From the NCBI RefSeq assembly GCF_002102185.1, contig NZ_LQOW01000022.1:1-60559 (forward strand): DNA of 60,559 bases, read 5' to 3'. Within the stretch, counting starts at the first letter, position 1, and each line of letters begins with the position of its first letter. A program made the translations under genes and the position numbers. Below are positions 1 through 8,246 of this stretch, in pieces. The DNA is from Mycobacterium fragae (lineage in GTDB: Bacteria; Actinomycetota; Actinomycetes; Mycobacteriales; Mycobacteriaceae). The notes below the pieces were generated by a model. That model worked only from the letters and a program-made list of their open reading frames with translations. It was not told where the DNA came from and did no database searches.

Positions 1-15
1 TCTCCAGCGGCAGAC

Positions 16-51
16 CAAAAAGAAAACCCGAACCCTAAACGAGGGTTCGGG
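16..51 (-). terminator. Intrinsic terminator downstream of tRNA-Leu
   Basis: Read on the minus strand, a perfect 9-bp stem (arms at 43-51 and 27-35, sequence CCCGAACCC with its complement) closes a 7-nt loop. It is followed by a T-rich run (TTTTCTTTTT, complement of 17-26). This is a classical Rho-independent terminator, about 30 nt past the 3' end of the minus-strand tRNA. Such terminators are uncommon in mycobacteria, so the match is convincing. Confidence 0.85.
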
Positions 52-80
52 CTATTCCTATGTCCTGAGACATCACAGTG

Positions 81-154
81 TGCCCTCGGTGGGATTCGAA
101 CCCACACTGTCTGGGTTTTGAGTCCAGTTCCTCTGCCAGTTGGGATACGAGGGC
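81..154 (-). tRNA. tRNA-Leu (anticodon CAA)
   Basis: The minus strand folds into a cloverleaf. The acceptor stem is GCCCTCG/CGAGGGC with discriminator A, the D-loop contains GG, and the anticodon stem is CTGG/CCAG with an extra A-C mismatch at its base. The anticodon loop is CTCAAAA, so U33 precedes anticodon CAA (reads UUG, Leu). The T-arm is GTGGG-TTCGAAT-CCCAC. CCA is not encoded. The variable region is only about 5 nt, giving a 74-nt class I shape, although leucine tRNAs normally have a long variable arm. Identity is assigned from the anticodon alone. Confidence 0.85.
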
Positions 155-253
155 TTGCCCGTCTACGGCCACCCACCATAGAGGATCCAGGTGGGGGCAC
201 AGCGTCACAACCCCGAGGTCGATGATCACCACCGGCCACGACAGAATGTCGGC

Positions 254-871
254 ATGACCGGTTCTACGACCGACGTCGAGGCCCCTGCACCTCGCCGAGT
301 TCTCATTGCCGAGGACGAAGCGCTCATCCGGCTCGACTTGGCGGAAATGCTGCGGGAAGAGGGCTATGACATCGTCGGCGAGGCCGGCGACGGCCAGGAG
401 GCCGTCGACCTGGCCGAGCAGCTCACGCCCGATCTGGTGATCATGGACGTGAAGATGCCACGCCGCGACGGGATCGATGCCGCATCGGAGATCGCCAGTA
501 AGCGCATCGCGCCGATCGTCGTGCTGACCGCATTCAGTCAGCGCGACCTGGTTGAGCGAGCACGGGACGCGGGGGCCATGGCTTACCTCGTGAAGCCGTT
601 CACGATCTCCGATCTGATCCCGGCGATCGAACTGGCGCTGAGCCGGTTCAGCGAAATCAGCGCGCTGGAACGCGAAGTGGCGACGTTGTCCGACCGGCTG
701 GAAACCCGCAAGCTTGTCGAGCGGGCCAAAGGTCTCCTGCAGGCCAAACAAGGCATGACCGAGCCGGAAGCGTTCAAGTGGATTCAGCGGGCGGCCATGG
801 ATCGGCGTACCACGATGAAGCGGGTGGCCGAAGTCGTGCTGGAAACCCTGGATGCGCCCAAAGAGGCCTAG
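254..871 (+). CDS. pdtaR: ANTAR-type response regulator PdtaR (Rv1626-like)
   Basis: This 205-aa response regulator has an N-terminal receiver domain (about residues 14-130) and a C-terminal ANTAR RNA-binding domain. The phospho-acceptor aspartate is in IMDVKMP and the conserved lysine in YLVKPF. The ANTAR domain is marked by LVERAKGLLQ and the following helices. In M. tuberculosis the orthologue is phosphorylated by the orphan kinase PdtaS, and ANTAR domains bind paired-hairpin RNA to prevent termination. The ATG at 254 gives the family's usual length; the frame is open further upstream, but that part is not conserved. No kinase gene lies nearby, matching the orphan arrangement in mycobacteria. 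Confidence 0.95.
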   Translation: MTGSTTDVEAPAPRRVLIAEDEALIRLDLAEMLREEGYDIVGEAGDGQEAVDLAEQLTPDLVIMDVKMPRRDGIDAASEIASKRIAPIVVLTAFSQRDLVERARDAGAMAYLVKPFTISDLIPAIELALSRFSEISALEREVATLSDRLETRKLVERAKGLLQAKQGMTEPEAFKWIQRAAMDRRTTMKRVAEVVLETLDAPKEA

Positions 872-879
872 CCTCTCGG

Positions 880-961
880 CGTCGAGTGTGCGGTGATGGC
901 GTCGACTGTGCACTCATGGCGTTGCATTCGCCTGGATTCCGCCCTCAGTGCACACTCGACG
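880..961. repeat. Inverted/tandem repeat between convergent genes
   Basis: The arms CGTCGAGTGTGC (880-891) and GCACACTCGACG (950-961) are perfect 12-bp reverse complements. Inside them, 881-900 and 901-920 form an imperfect 20-bp tandem repeat (GTCGAGTGTGCGGTGATGGC against GTCGACTGTGCACTCATGGC). The element fills the gap between the convergent pdtaR and thiolase genes. It could serve as a bidirectional terminator, although no T-tract follows, or be a copy of an interspersed intergenic element. Confidence 0.7.
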
Positions 962-973
962 GCGCGGAATCGC

Positions 974-2173
974 TCACCGGGCGACGATCACCGACGAACC
1001 GTGACCGAACAGCCCCTGGTTGGCGGTGATGCCGACCTTCGCGCCCTCGACCTGGCGGCCGGTGGCCTGGCCGCGCAGCTGCCAATGCAGCTCGCAGACC
1101 TGGGCGATCGCCTGCGCGGGAATCGCCTCGCCGAAGCAGGCCAGCCCGCCCGACGGGTTGACCGGAATCTTGCCGCCGAGCGTCGTCGCACCGCTGCGCA
1201 GCAACCCCTCGGCCTCACCCCGCGGGCATAGCCCCAAGTGCTCGTACCAGTCCAATTCGAGCGCGGTGGACAAGTCGTAGACCTCGGCCACGCTCAGGTC
1301 TTCCGGTCCGATTCCTGCCTCCGCGTACGCCGCGTCGATGATCTGATCCTTGAACACCCGCTCCGGTGCCGGTACGACGGCAGTGGAATCCGTTGCGATA
1401 TCGGGTAATTCGGGCAGATGCTGTGGGTAGCGCGGAGTGACTGTGCTGACCGCGCGCACCGACGGCACGCCCTCGAGCGAGCCGAGGTGCTGACGGGCGA
1501 ACTTCGCGCTGGCCACGATCAGCGCCGCCGCGCCGTCGGAAGTGGCGCAGATGTCCAACAGCCGCAGCGGGTCGGCCACCACCGGGCTGGCCAGCACGTC
1601 GTCCACCGAGGTCTCCTTGCGGAACCGGGCGTTCGGGTTGGACAGGCCGTGACGCGCGTTCTTGACTTTGACCTGCGCGAAGTCTTCGAGGGTGGCGCCG
1701 TACAGGTCCATCCGGCGGCGTGCCAGCAGCGCGAAGTAGACGGGGTTGGTGGCCCCGATCAGATGGAAGCGCTGCCAGTCCGGGTCGTTCTTGCGTTCCC
1801 CGCCGACCGGCGCGAAGAAGCCCTTCGGCGTGGTGTCGGCTCCGATCACCAGCGCGACGTCGCAGAAACCCGCCAGGATCTGAGCGCGGGCGCTCTGCAG
1901 CGCCTGCGAGCCGCTGGCGCACGCCGCATAGCTGGAGCTGACCGACACCCCGTTCCAGCCGAGCTTCTGCGCGAACGTCGCACCCGCGACGAACCCCGGA
2001 TATCCGTTGCGGATGGTGTCGGCGCCGGCCACCAACTGGATCTGTTGCCAATCCAGGCCGGCTTCGTGCAGGGCGGCACGTGCGGCGGTGACGCCGTATT
2101 CGGTGAAGTCGGTGCCCCACTTGCCCCACGGGTGCATCCCGGCGCCGAGGATGTAGACGGGTTGGGGGGTCAT
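974..2173 (-). CDS. Thiolase-like lipid-transfer protein (Rv1627c-like)
   Basis: This 399-aa thiolase-superfamily protein belongs to the SCP-x/lipid-transfer-associated group, typified by the N-terminus YILGAGMHPWGK. The nucleophilic cysteine position is AACASGSQA (about residue 85), and the C-terminal motif NPSGGLACFGEAIPAQA carries the catalytic-type histidine/cysteine region in modified form. The likely role is thiolysis or aldol chemistry on a CoA-linked sterol or branched side chain, as with Ltp-type thiolases partnered by DUF35 proteins. The ATG at 2173 overlaps the stop of the upstream DUF35 gene by 4 nt (ATGA), indicating translational coupling. The exact substrate cannot be read from the sequence. 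Confidence 0.85.
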   Translation of the reverse strand: MTPQPVYILGAGMHPWGKWGTDFTEYGVTAARAALHEAGLDWQQIQLVAGADTIRNGYPGFVAGATFAQKLGWNGVSVSSSYAACASGSQALQSARAQILAGFCDVALVIGADTTPKGFFAPVGGERKNDPDWQRFHLIGATNPVYFALLARRRMDLYGATLEDFAQVKVKNARHGLSNPNARFRKETSVDDVLASPVVADPLRLLDICATSDGAAALIVASAKFARQHLGSLEGVPSVRAVSTVTPRYPQHLPELPDIATDSTAVVPAPERVFKDQIIDAAYAEAGIGPEDLSVAEVYDLSTALELDWYEHLGLCPRGEAEGLLRSGATTLGGKIPVNPSGGLACFGEAIPAQAIAQVCELHWQLRGQATGRQVEGAKVGITANQGLFGHGSSVIVAR

Positions 2174-2610
2174 GACGCGATCCTCCAGCCGTAGACGATC
2201 CGCTCGACGCCGTCGTCGTCGACGAACAACGGCATCGTGGTCAACTCCATCTCCATGCCCACCTTCAGGTCGGCGGCCAGCGTGTCGTCCACCACCTTGC
2301 CCAGCACGATCAGGCCCTCTTCGGCCAGCTGCACCGCGGCGACGGCGAACGGCTCGAACGGGTCGGGCGCCGGGTAGGGCGGCGGTGGCGCGTAGCGGTT
2401 TTCGGTGTAGCTCCACAGCGTGCCGCGTCGCGACAACGCGACCGACTCCAGTTGGTCGCCGTCGCAGCCCGGGTTGGGGCAGTTGCTGGCTCGCGGCGGG
2501 AACACGTATGTGCCGCACTGCGGGCATCTGGCCCCGATCAGGTGGGGTGAGCCGGAGTCATCTTCGGCGAACCAGCCCTCGATGGCGGGCTGCGTGGATG
2601 CTGGTGACAC
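2170..2610 (-). CDS. DUF35 OB-fold/zinc-ribbon acyl-CoA partner protein (Rv1628c-like)
   Basis: This 146-aa protein has an N-terminal rubredoxin-like zinc ribbon (CPQC near residue 31, then CPNPGC) and a C-terminal OB fold that binds acyl-CoA. Proteins of this family act as accessory subunits of steroid-degradation thiolases, aldolases and MaoC-like hydratases, so a complex with the overlapping downstream thiolase is expected. GTG at 2610 was chosen because it follows a TACGCT -10 box by 6 nt, which fits a leaderless mRNA, and because the residues before it are not family-like. A longer open frame continues upstream, so the start is not certain. Confidence 0.8.
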   Translation of the reverse strand: MSPASTQPAIEGWFAEDDSGSPHLIGARCPQCGTYVFPPRASNCPNPGCDGDQLESVALSRRGTLWSYTENRYAPPPPYPAPDPFEPFAVAAVQLAEEGLIVLGKVVDDTLAADLKVGMEMELTTMPLFVDDDGVERIVYGWRIAS

Positions 2611-2616
2611 GCGGTC

Positions 2617-2655
2617 AGCGTACCCAGTCGCGCGACGAAACTGAAACGTGTTGCA
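2617..2655 (-). promoter_or_regulatory. Promoter of the thiolase operon with KstR-like operator
   Basis: On the minus strand, TTCAGT (2640-2645) and TACGCT (2617-2622) are separated by 17 bp, and GTG follows 6 nt later. The 14-mer TGAAACGTGTTGCA (2642-2655, plus strand) fits TnnAACnnGTTnnA, my recollection of the KstR palindrome, and overlaps the -35, the right place for a repressor. I recall Rv1627c-Rv1628c being members of the M. tuberculosis KstR regulon. Binding itself is inferred. Confidence 0.6.
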
Positions 2656-2683
2656 GTTTGGTGGTTCCGTCGGACCGCATGCA

Positions 2684-2689
2684 TAGAGT
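2684..2689 (+). promoter_or_regulatory. Candidate polA -10 box, leaderless geometry
   Basis: TAGAGT lies 6 nt upstream of the polA GTG at 2696, so transcription would start at or next to the start codon. No -35 is well matched; CGTCGG at 2669-2674 partly resembles the DNA-damage promoter element seen at uvrA and uvrB, but too weakly to call. Confidence 0.45.
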
Positions 2690-2695
2690 AGGGCC

Positions 2696-5428
2696 GTGAG
2701 CCCAGCCAAGACCGCAAGCGCGAAGACGCAAACCGGCCAGTCCGCTGACGGCAAGCCGACGTTGATGCTGCTGGACGGCAATTCGCTCGCGTTTCGGGCG
2801 TTCTACGCGCTGCCCGCTGAGAATTTCAAGACGGCCGGCGGGATGACCACCAACGCGGTCTACGGGTTCACCGCCATGCTGATCAACCTGCTGCGTGACG
2901 AACAACCGACACATGTCGCAGCAGCCTTTGACGTGTCGCGGCAGACCTTCCGCTCCGATCGCTACCCGGAGTACAAGGCGAACCGCTCGACCACCCCCGA
3001 CGAGTTCCACGGCCAGATCGACGTCACCAAGGAAGTCCTTGCCGCACTGGGCATCACGGTCCTTGCCGAGCCTGGCTTCGAAGCCGACGACCTGATCGCG
3101 ACGCTCGCCACCCAGGCCGAAAACGACGGCTACCGGGTATTGGTTGTCACCGGTGACCGTGATTCGCTGCAGTTGGTCAGCGACGAGGTGACGGTGCTCT
3201 ACCCACGTAAAGGCGTCAGCGAACTGACCCGGTTCACCCCGGAGGCCGTGGTCGAAAAATACGGATTGACCCCTGCGCAGTACCCCGACTTCGCCGCGCT
3301 GCGCGGTGATCCCAGCGACAACCTGCCCGGCATTCCAGGCGTCGGTGAGAAGACGGCATCGAAATGGATCGCCGAATACGGCTCACTGCAGTCACTGGTC
3401 GACAACGTCGACTCGGTCCGCGGAAAGGTCGGTGATGCGCTGCGTGCGCATCTGGCCAGCGTGGTGCGTAACCGTGAGCTCACCGACCTGGTCCGCGATG
3501 TGCCGCTGGCGCAGACCCCCGACACGCTGCGGATGCAGCCCTGGGACCGGGACCAAATTCACCAGCTGTTCGACCAACTGGAGTTCCGGGTGCTGCGCGA
3601 CCGGCTTTTCGAGACGCTGGCCGCCGTCGAACCCGAGGTCGACGAGGGGTTCGACGTGCGCGGGGAAGCGCTCGAGGCCGGCGCCGTCGGCGCGTGGTTG
3701 GCCGCGCATACCGCCGATCGGCGCCGAGCCGGGCTGGCGGTGGTGGGCACGCATCTGCCCTACGACGGCGACGCGACCGCGCTGGCCATCGCCGCGGCCG
3801 ACGGCGACGGCGCCTACGTCGATACCGCGACGTTGACTCCCGACGACGACTCGGCACTGGCAGCGTGGCTGGCCGATCCCGACAAACCCAAGGCACTGCA
3901 CGAGGCGAAGCTAGCCATCCACGACCTCGCGGGACGCGGGTGGCTGTTGGACGGAATCAGTTCCGATACCGCGCTGGCCGCCTATCTGGTGCGGCCCGGG
4001 CAACGCAGCTTCACCCTCGACGACCTGTCGCTCCGCTACCTGCGTCGCGAACTGCGGGCGGAAACATCTGAGCAGCAGCAGCTTTCGCTTCTCGACGACA
4101 CGGAAGGCGTCGATGACCAGGCGGTGCAAACCGCCATTCTGCGCGCTCGCGCGGTCACCGACCTGGCCGACGCCTTGGACGCCGAGCTGGAACGGATCGA
4201 CTCCACCTCACTGCTGGCCGAGATGGAATTGCCGGTTCAACGGGTGCTGGCCGGCATGGAGGCCGCGGGAATCGCCGTCGACTTGGACCAATTGACCGCG
4301 CTGCAAAGCCAATTCGGTGACCAGATCCGCGATGCGGCCGAGGCGGCGTATGCCGTGATTGGCAAGCAGATCAACCTCGGCTCACCAAAACAGTTGCAGG
4401 TGGTGCTGTTCGACGAGCTGGAGATGCCGAAAACCAAGCGCACCAAGACCGGCTACACCACAGACGCGGACGCGCTGCAGTCACTGTTCGACAAGACCGG
4501 GCACCCGTTCCTACAACATCTGCTCGCCCACCGTGACGTTACCCGGCTCAAGGTGACTGTCGACGGATTGCTGAACTCCGTTGCCGCAGATGGCCGGATC
4601 CACACCACGTTCAACCAGACCATCGCCGCGACCGGCAGGCTTTCCTCCACCGAGCCCAACCTGCAGAACATCCCGATCCGCACCGACGCCGGCAGGCAGA
4701 TCCGCGACGCGTTTGTGGTGGGAGCGGGCTACGCGGAATTGATGACCGCCGACTACAGCCAGATCGAGATGCGGATCATGGCGCACCTTTCCGCCGACGG
4801 GGGACTCATCGAAGCGTTCCGCACCGGCGAGGACTTGCATTCGTTCGTCGCGTCCCGCGCATTCGGCGTGCCGATCGAGGAGGTGACACCCGAGCTGCGA
4901 CGCCGCGTCAAAGCAATGTCCTACGGGCTGGCCTACGGGCTGAGCGCCTACGGGCTCTCCCAGCAGCTGAAGATCTCCACCGAGGAAGCCAAGGACCAGA
5001 TGGACGCCTACTTCGCCCGGTTCGGCGGCGTCCGTGACTACCTGCACGCCGTCGTCGAACAGGCCCGCAAGGACGGCTACACATCGACGGTACTGGGCCG
5101 TCGCCGCTACCTGCCGGAGCTGGACAGCAGCAACCGTCAGGTGCGGGAAGCAGCCGAACGGGCGGCACTCAATGCGCCGATCCAGGGCAGCGCGGCCGAC
5201 ATCATCAAGGTAGCGATGATCGAGGTGGACAAGGCACTCAAACGGGCCGGGCTCAGGTCCCGGATGCTGCTGCAAGTGCATGACGAACTGTTGTTCGAAG
5301 TCGCCGAGGGGGAACGGGAGCAGCTCGAGGCAGTGGTGCGCGACAGGATGTGTGGCGCCTACCCGCTCGACGTGCCGCTCGAGGTGTCGCTGGGCTACGG
5401 CCGCAGCTGGGACAGCGCCGCACATTAG
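2696..5428 (+). CDS. polA: DNA polymerase I
   Basis: This 910-aa family A polymerase fills gaps and matures Okazaki fragments. An N-terminal 5'-nuclease domain (about residues 20-310) carries LMLLDGNSLAFRAFYA and the helix-hairpin-helix DNLPGIPGVGEKTA. The central 3'-5' exonuclease domain is degenerate, as usual in actinobacteria. The C-terminal polymerase domain has motif A (TADYSQIEMRI), motif B (RRRVKAMSYGLAYGLSAYG) and motif C (LLQVHDELLFE). GTG at 2696 begins with the expected SPAKTA-type N-terminus. The gene is divergent from the DUF35/thiolase operon. Confidence 0.97.
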   Translation: MSPAKTASAKTQTGQSADGKPTLMLLDGNSLAFRAFYALPAENFKTAGGMTTNAVYGFTAMLINLLRDEQPTHVAAAFDVSRQTFRSDRYPEYKANRSTTPDEFHGQIDVTKEVLAALGITVLAEPGFEADDLIATLATQAENDGYRVLVVTGDRDSLQLVSDEVTVLYPRKGVSELTRFTPEAVVEKYGLTPAQYPDFAALRGDPSDNLPGIPGVGEKTASKWIAEYGSLQSLVDNVDSVRGKVGDALRAHLASVVRNRELTDLVRDVPLAQTPDTLRMQPWDRDQIHQLFDQLEFRVLRDRLFETLAAVEPEVDEGFDVRGEALEAGAVGAWLAAHTADRRRAGLAVVGTHLPYDGDATALAIAAADGDGAYVDTATLTPDDDSALAAWLADPDKPKALHEAKLAIHDLAGRGWLLDGISSDTALAAYLVRPGQRSFTLDDLSLRYLRRELRAETSEQQQLSLLDDTEGVDDQAVQTAILRARAVTDLADALDAELERIDSTSLLAEMELPVQRVLAGMEAAGIAVDLDQLTALQSQFGDQIRDAAEAAYAVIGKQINLGSPKQLQVVLFDELEMPKTKRTKTGYTTDADALQSLFDKTGHPFLQHLLAHRDVTRLKVTVDGLLNSVAADGRIHTTFNQTIAATGRLSSTEPNLQNIPIRTDAGRQIRDAFVVGAGYAELMTADYSQIEMRIMAHLSADGGLIEAFRTGEDLHSFVASRAFGVPIEEVTPELRRRVKAMSYGLAYGLSAYGLSQQLKISTEEAKDQMDAYFARFGGVRDYLHAVVEQARKDGYTSTVLGRRRYLPELDSSNRQVREAAERAALNAPIQGSAADIIKVAMIEVDKALKRAGLRSRMLLQVHDELLFEVAEGEREQLEAVVRDRMCGAYPLDVPLEVSLGYGRSWDSAAH

Positions 5429-5462
5429 CCGCGCAATTTCACACTCCGCGGCGTGGGCGAGT

Positions 5463-5492
5463 TTGGCCAGCGTGTGCACAGTCGAGTAGCCT
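5463..5492 (+). promoter_or_regulatory. Candidate rpsA promoter
   Basis: TTGGCC (5463-5468) and TAGCCT (5487-5492) are 18 bp apart, leaving about 50 nt of 5' UTR before the rpsA ATG at 5549. The 120-bp polA-rpsA gap is otherwise featureless. Confidence 0.4.
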
Positions 5493-5548
5493 CGACGGGT
5501 AACTCAACTGTCCCTACGACCCCAACCTGTCCGGAGCAACCCAACAAT

Positions 5549-6988
5549 ATGCCGAGTCCCACCGTCACCTCGCCACAAGTAGCCGTCAACGACATCGGCT
5601 CGAGCGAGGACTTTCTCGCCGCCATCGATAAGACAATCAAATACTTCAACGATGGCGACATCGTCGAAGGGACCATAGTCAAGGTTGACCGGGATGAGGT
5701 CCTGCTCGACATCGGCTACAAGACCGAAGGGGTCATCCCCTCCCGCGAGCTCTCCATCAAGCACGACGTCGACCCCAACGAGGTGGTGTCCGTCGGCGAC
5801 AAGATCGAGGCCTTGGTACTCACCAAGGAGGACAAAGAGGGCCGGCTGATCCTCTCCAAGAAGCGCGCGCAGTACGAGCGCGCCTGGGGCACCATCGAAG
5901 CGCTCAAGGAGAAGGACGAGGCCGTCAAGGGCACCGTCATCGAGGTCGTCAAGGGTGGTCTGATCCTCGACATCGGGTTGCGCGGCTTCCTGCCGGCGTC
6001 TCTGGTCGAGATGCGCCGGGTCCGCGATCTTCAGCCCTACATCGGCAAGGAGATCGAGGCCAAGATCATCGAGCTGGACAAGAACCGCAACAACGTGGTG
6101 CTGAGCCGCCGGGCCTGGCTGGAGCAGACCCAGTCCGAGGTCCGCAGCGAGTTCCTCAACCAGCTGCAGAAGGGCGCCATCCGCAAGGGCGTGGTGTCTT
6201 CGATCGTCAACTTCGGCGCGTTCGTCGACCTCGGCGGGGTCGACGGCCTGGTGCACGTCTCCGAGCTGAGTTGGAAGCACATCGACCACCCGTCCGAGGT
6301 GGTGCAGGTCGGTGACGAGGTCACCGTCGAGGTGCTCGACGTCGACATGGACCGCGAGCGGGTGTCGTTGTCGCTGAAGGCGACTCAGGAAGACCCGTGG
6401 CGGCACTTCGCCCGCACCCACGCCATCGGCCAGATCGTGCCGGGCAAGGTCACCAAGCTTGTGCCGTTCGGCGCGTTCGTCCGCGTCGAGGAGGGCATCG
6501 AAGGTCTGGTGCACATCTCCGAGCTGGCCGAGCGTCATGTCGAGGTGCCCGACCAGGTGGTGGGCGTCGGCGACGACGCAATGGTCAAAGTCATCGACAT
6601 CGACCTGGAGCGGCGCCGGATTTCATTGTCGCTCAAGCAGGCCAACGAGGACTACACCGAGGAGTTCGACCCGGCCAAGTACGGCATGGCCGACAGCTAC
6701 GACGAGCAGGGCAACTACATCTTCCCGGAGGGCTTCGACCCCGAAACCAACGAATGGCTCGAGGGTTTCGACGCTCAGCGCGCCGAGTGGGAGGCCCGCT
6801 ACGCCGAGGCCGAGCGCCGGCACAAGATGCACACGGCGCAGATGGAGAAGTTCGCCGCGGCCGAGGCGGCTGCGTCCGCCGAGCGGCCGCAGGCCAACGG
6901 CAACTCGACCGAGGAAGAGTCGGGCGGCTCGCTGGCCAGCGACGCGCAACTCGCCGCGCTGCGGGAGAAACTCGCCGGCAGCGCCTAG
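5549..6988 (+). CDS. rpsA: 30S ribosomal protein S1
   Basis: This 479-aa protein has four S1/OB-fold RNA-binding repeats, at about residues 35-105, 120-190, 205-280 and 290-365. They are recognised by repeated GxVxxIxxFGAFVxLxxGxxGLVHxSE-type signatures such as VNFGAFVDLGGVDGLVHVSE. The long acidic, low-complexity C-terminal tail ends in ALREKLAGSA. S1 holds mRNA on the 30S subunit. Mycobacterial RpsA was also proposed as a pyrazinoic-acid/trans-translation target, which is disputed. ATG at 5549 gives MPSPTVTSPQ, the usual start; the frame is open further upstream but that part is not conserved. Confidence 0.97.
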   Translation: MPSPTVTSPQVAVNDIGSSEDFLAAIDKTIKYFNDGDIVEGTIVKVDRDEVLLDIGYKTEGVIPSRELSIKHDVDPNEVVSVGDKIEALVLTKEDKEGRLILSKKRAQYERAWGTIEALKEKDEAVKGTVIEVVKGGLILDIGLRGFLPASLVEMRRVRDLQPYIGKEIEAKIIELDKNRNNVVLSRRAWLEQTQSEVRSEFLNQLQKGAIRKGVVSSIVNFGAFVDLGGVDGLVHVSELSWKHIDHPSEVVQVGDEVTVEVLDVDMDRERVSLSLKATQEDPWRHFARTHAIGQIVPGKVTKLVPFGAFVRVEEGIEGLVHISELAERHVEVPDQVVGVGDDAMVKVIDIDLERRRISLSLKQANEDYTEEFDPAKYGMADSYDEQGNYIFPEGFDPETNEWLEGFDAQRAEWEARYAEAERRHKMHTAQMEKFAAAEAAASAERPQANGNSTEEESGGSLASDAQLAALREKLAGSA

Positions 6989-7007
6989 ATCCTTGGTCGT
7001 CGATATT

Positions 7008-7050
7008 GACGTTTTGCAGAACAAGTGCGAGTAACCCGCTGCAAAAAGTC
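7008..7050. repeat. AT-rich inverted repeat between rpsA and coaE
   Basis: TTTTGCAG (7012-7019) and CTGCAAAA (7039-7046) form a perfect 8-bp stem. It is extended by GAC/GTC across a single mismatch, with a 19-nt loop. The coaE start codon lies 18 nt after the hairpin. It could be a processing or regulatory hairpin in an rpsA-coaE transcript or an operator; no T-tract supports termination. Confidence 0.5.
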
Positions 7051-7067
7051 GATCTCGGTGTAACCGC

Positions 7068-8246
7068 ATGCTGAGGATCGGGCTGACCGGCGGCATCGGC
7101 GCCGGGAAGTCAGCGGTAACCGCCATATTCGAGCAATGCGGTGGGGTTGTCGTCGATGCCGACGTCATCGCCCGCGAGGTAGTGGAGCCGGGCACCGAAG
7201 GGCTGGCCGCACTGGTCGAGGCATTCGGTGAGGACATTCTGTCATCCGACGGGTCGCTGGAGCGGCCGGCGTTGGCCGCCAAGGCTTTCCAGGATGACGA
7301 GGCGCGCAAGACCCTCAACGGAATCGTTCACCCGCTGGTGGGTAAGCGTCGCGAGGAGATCATCGCCGCGGTCGCCGAGGATGCGGTCGTCATCGAAGAC
7401 ATTCCGCTGCTGGTGGAATCGGGGATGGCGCCGTTGTTCCCGTTGGTCGTGGTGGTGCACGCCGACGCCGAACTACGAGTCCAGCGGCTGGTCGAACAAC
7501 GGGGCATGGCCGAAGACGACGCCCGGGCCCGTATCGCGGCGCAGGCCGACGACGAGCAGCGCCGCGCGGTCGCCGATGTCTGGCTGGACAATTCGAGCAC
7601 GCCGGAGGCGCTGGCCGAGGCCGCCCGCGAGGTGTGGAACGACCGGATACTGCCGTTCGCCCGCAACCTCAGCGCCCGTCAGGTCAGCCGTGCACCCGCC
7701 CGGCTGGTGCCCGCCGATCCGACCTGGCCCGACCAGGCTCGCCGGATTGTTGCCCGCCTGAAAGCCACATGCGGGGGGAAGGCGTTGCGTGTCGACCATA
7801 TCGGCTCGACCGCGGTGCCCGGGCTGGACGCCAAGGACACCATCGACATCCAGGTCACCGTCGAAACATTGTCGGCGGCAGACGAACTCGCGGCAGCATT
7901 ATTGTCGGCGGGCTACCCGCGCATCGAACACATCACCACCGACGTCGCCAGGAGCGACGATCCGACGGTGTGGCAGAAGCGGATCCACGGCTCGGCCGAT
8001 CCCGGTCGGCCGACCCATGTTCACCTGCGCGTCGACGGCTGGCCAAACCAGCAGTTCGCGCTGCTGTTCGTGGACTGGCTGGCGGCCAATCCCGATGTGC
8101 GGGCGGAGTATCTGGCCGTCAAGCGCCGGGCCGAAACGCAGGGAAAAGGCGACAGCGCCGCCTACGTTGCCTCCAAGGAGCCGTGGTTTGCCGACGCCCA
8201 CCGGCGGGCATGGGAGTGGGCCGATGCCACAGGCTGGCGGCCCTAG
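7068..8246 (+). CDS. coaE: Dephospho-CoA kinase with C-terminal GrpB/UPF0157 domain
   Basis: This 392-aa protein performs the last step of CoA synthesis, the ATP-dependent 3'-phosphorylation of dephospho-CoA. The N-terminal kinase domain (residues 1-200) begins with the P-loop GLTGGIGAGKSAV and contains DADVIAREV and the lid arginines. Residues from about 205 form a GrpB-like nucleotidyltransferase-fold domain (DHIGSTAVPGLDAKDTIDIQV). This fusion is characteristic of mycobacteria, and the second domain's function is not established. The stop TAG lies in a CTAG shared with the convergent gene's stop. Confidence 0.95.
   Translation: MLRIGLTGGIGAGKSAVTAIFEQCGGVVVDADVIAREVVEPGTEGLAALVEAFGEDILSSDGSLERPALAAKAFQDDEARKTLNGIVHPLVGKRREEIIAAVAEDAVVIEDIPLLVESGMAPLFPLVVVVHADAELRVQRLVEQRGMAEDDARARIAAQADDEQRRAVADVWLDNSSTPEALAEAAREVWNDRILPFARNLSARQVSRAPARLVPADPTWPDQARRIVARLKATCGGKALRVDHIGSTAVPGLDAKDTIDIQVTVETLSAADELAAALLSAGYPRIEHITTDVARSDDPTVWQKRIHGSADPGRPTHVHLRVDGWPNQQFALLFVDWLAANPDVRAEYLAVKRRAETQGKGDSAAYVASKEPWFADAHRRAWEWADATGWRP

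Noticed and set aside
35..913. Long minus-strand frame over tRNA-Leu and pdtaR
   Set aside because: It is the antisense shadow of pdtaR and the tRNA; composition is Arg/His-rich with no recognisable motif.
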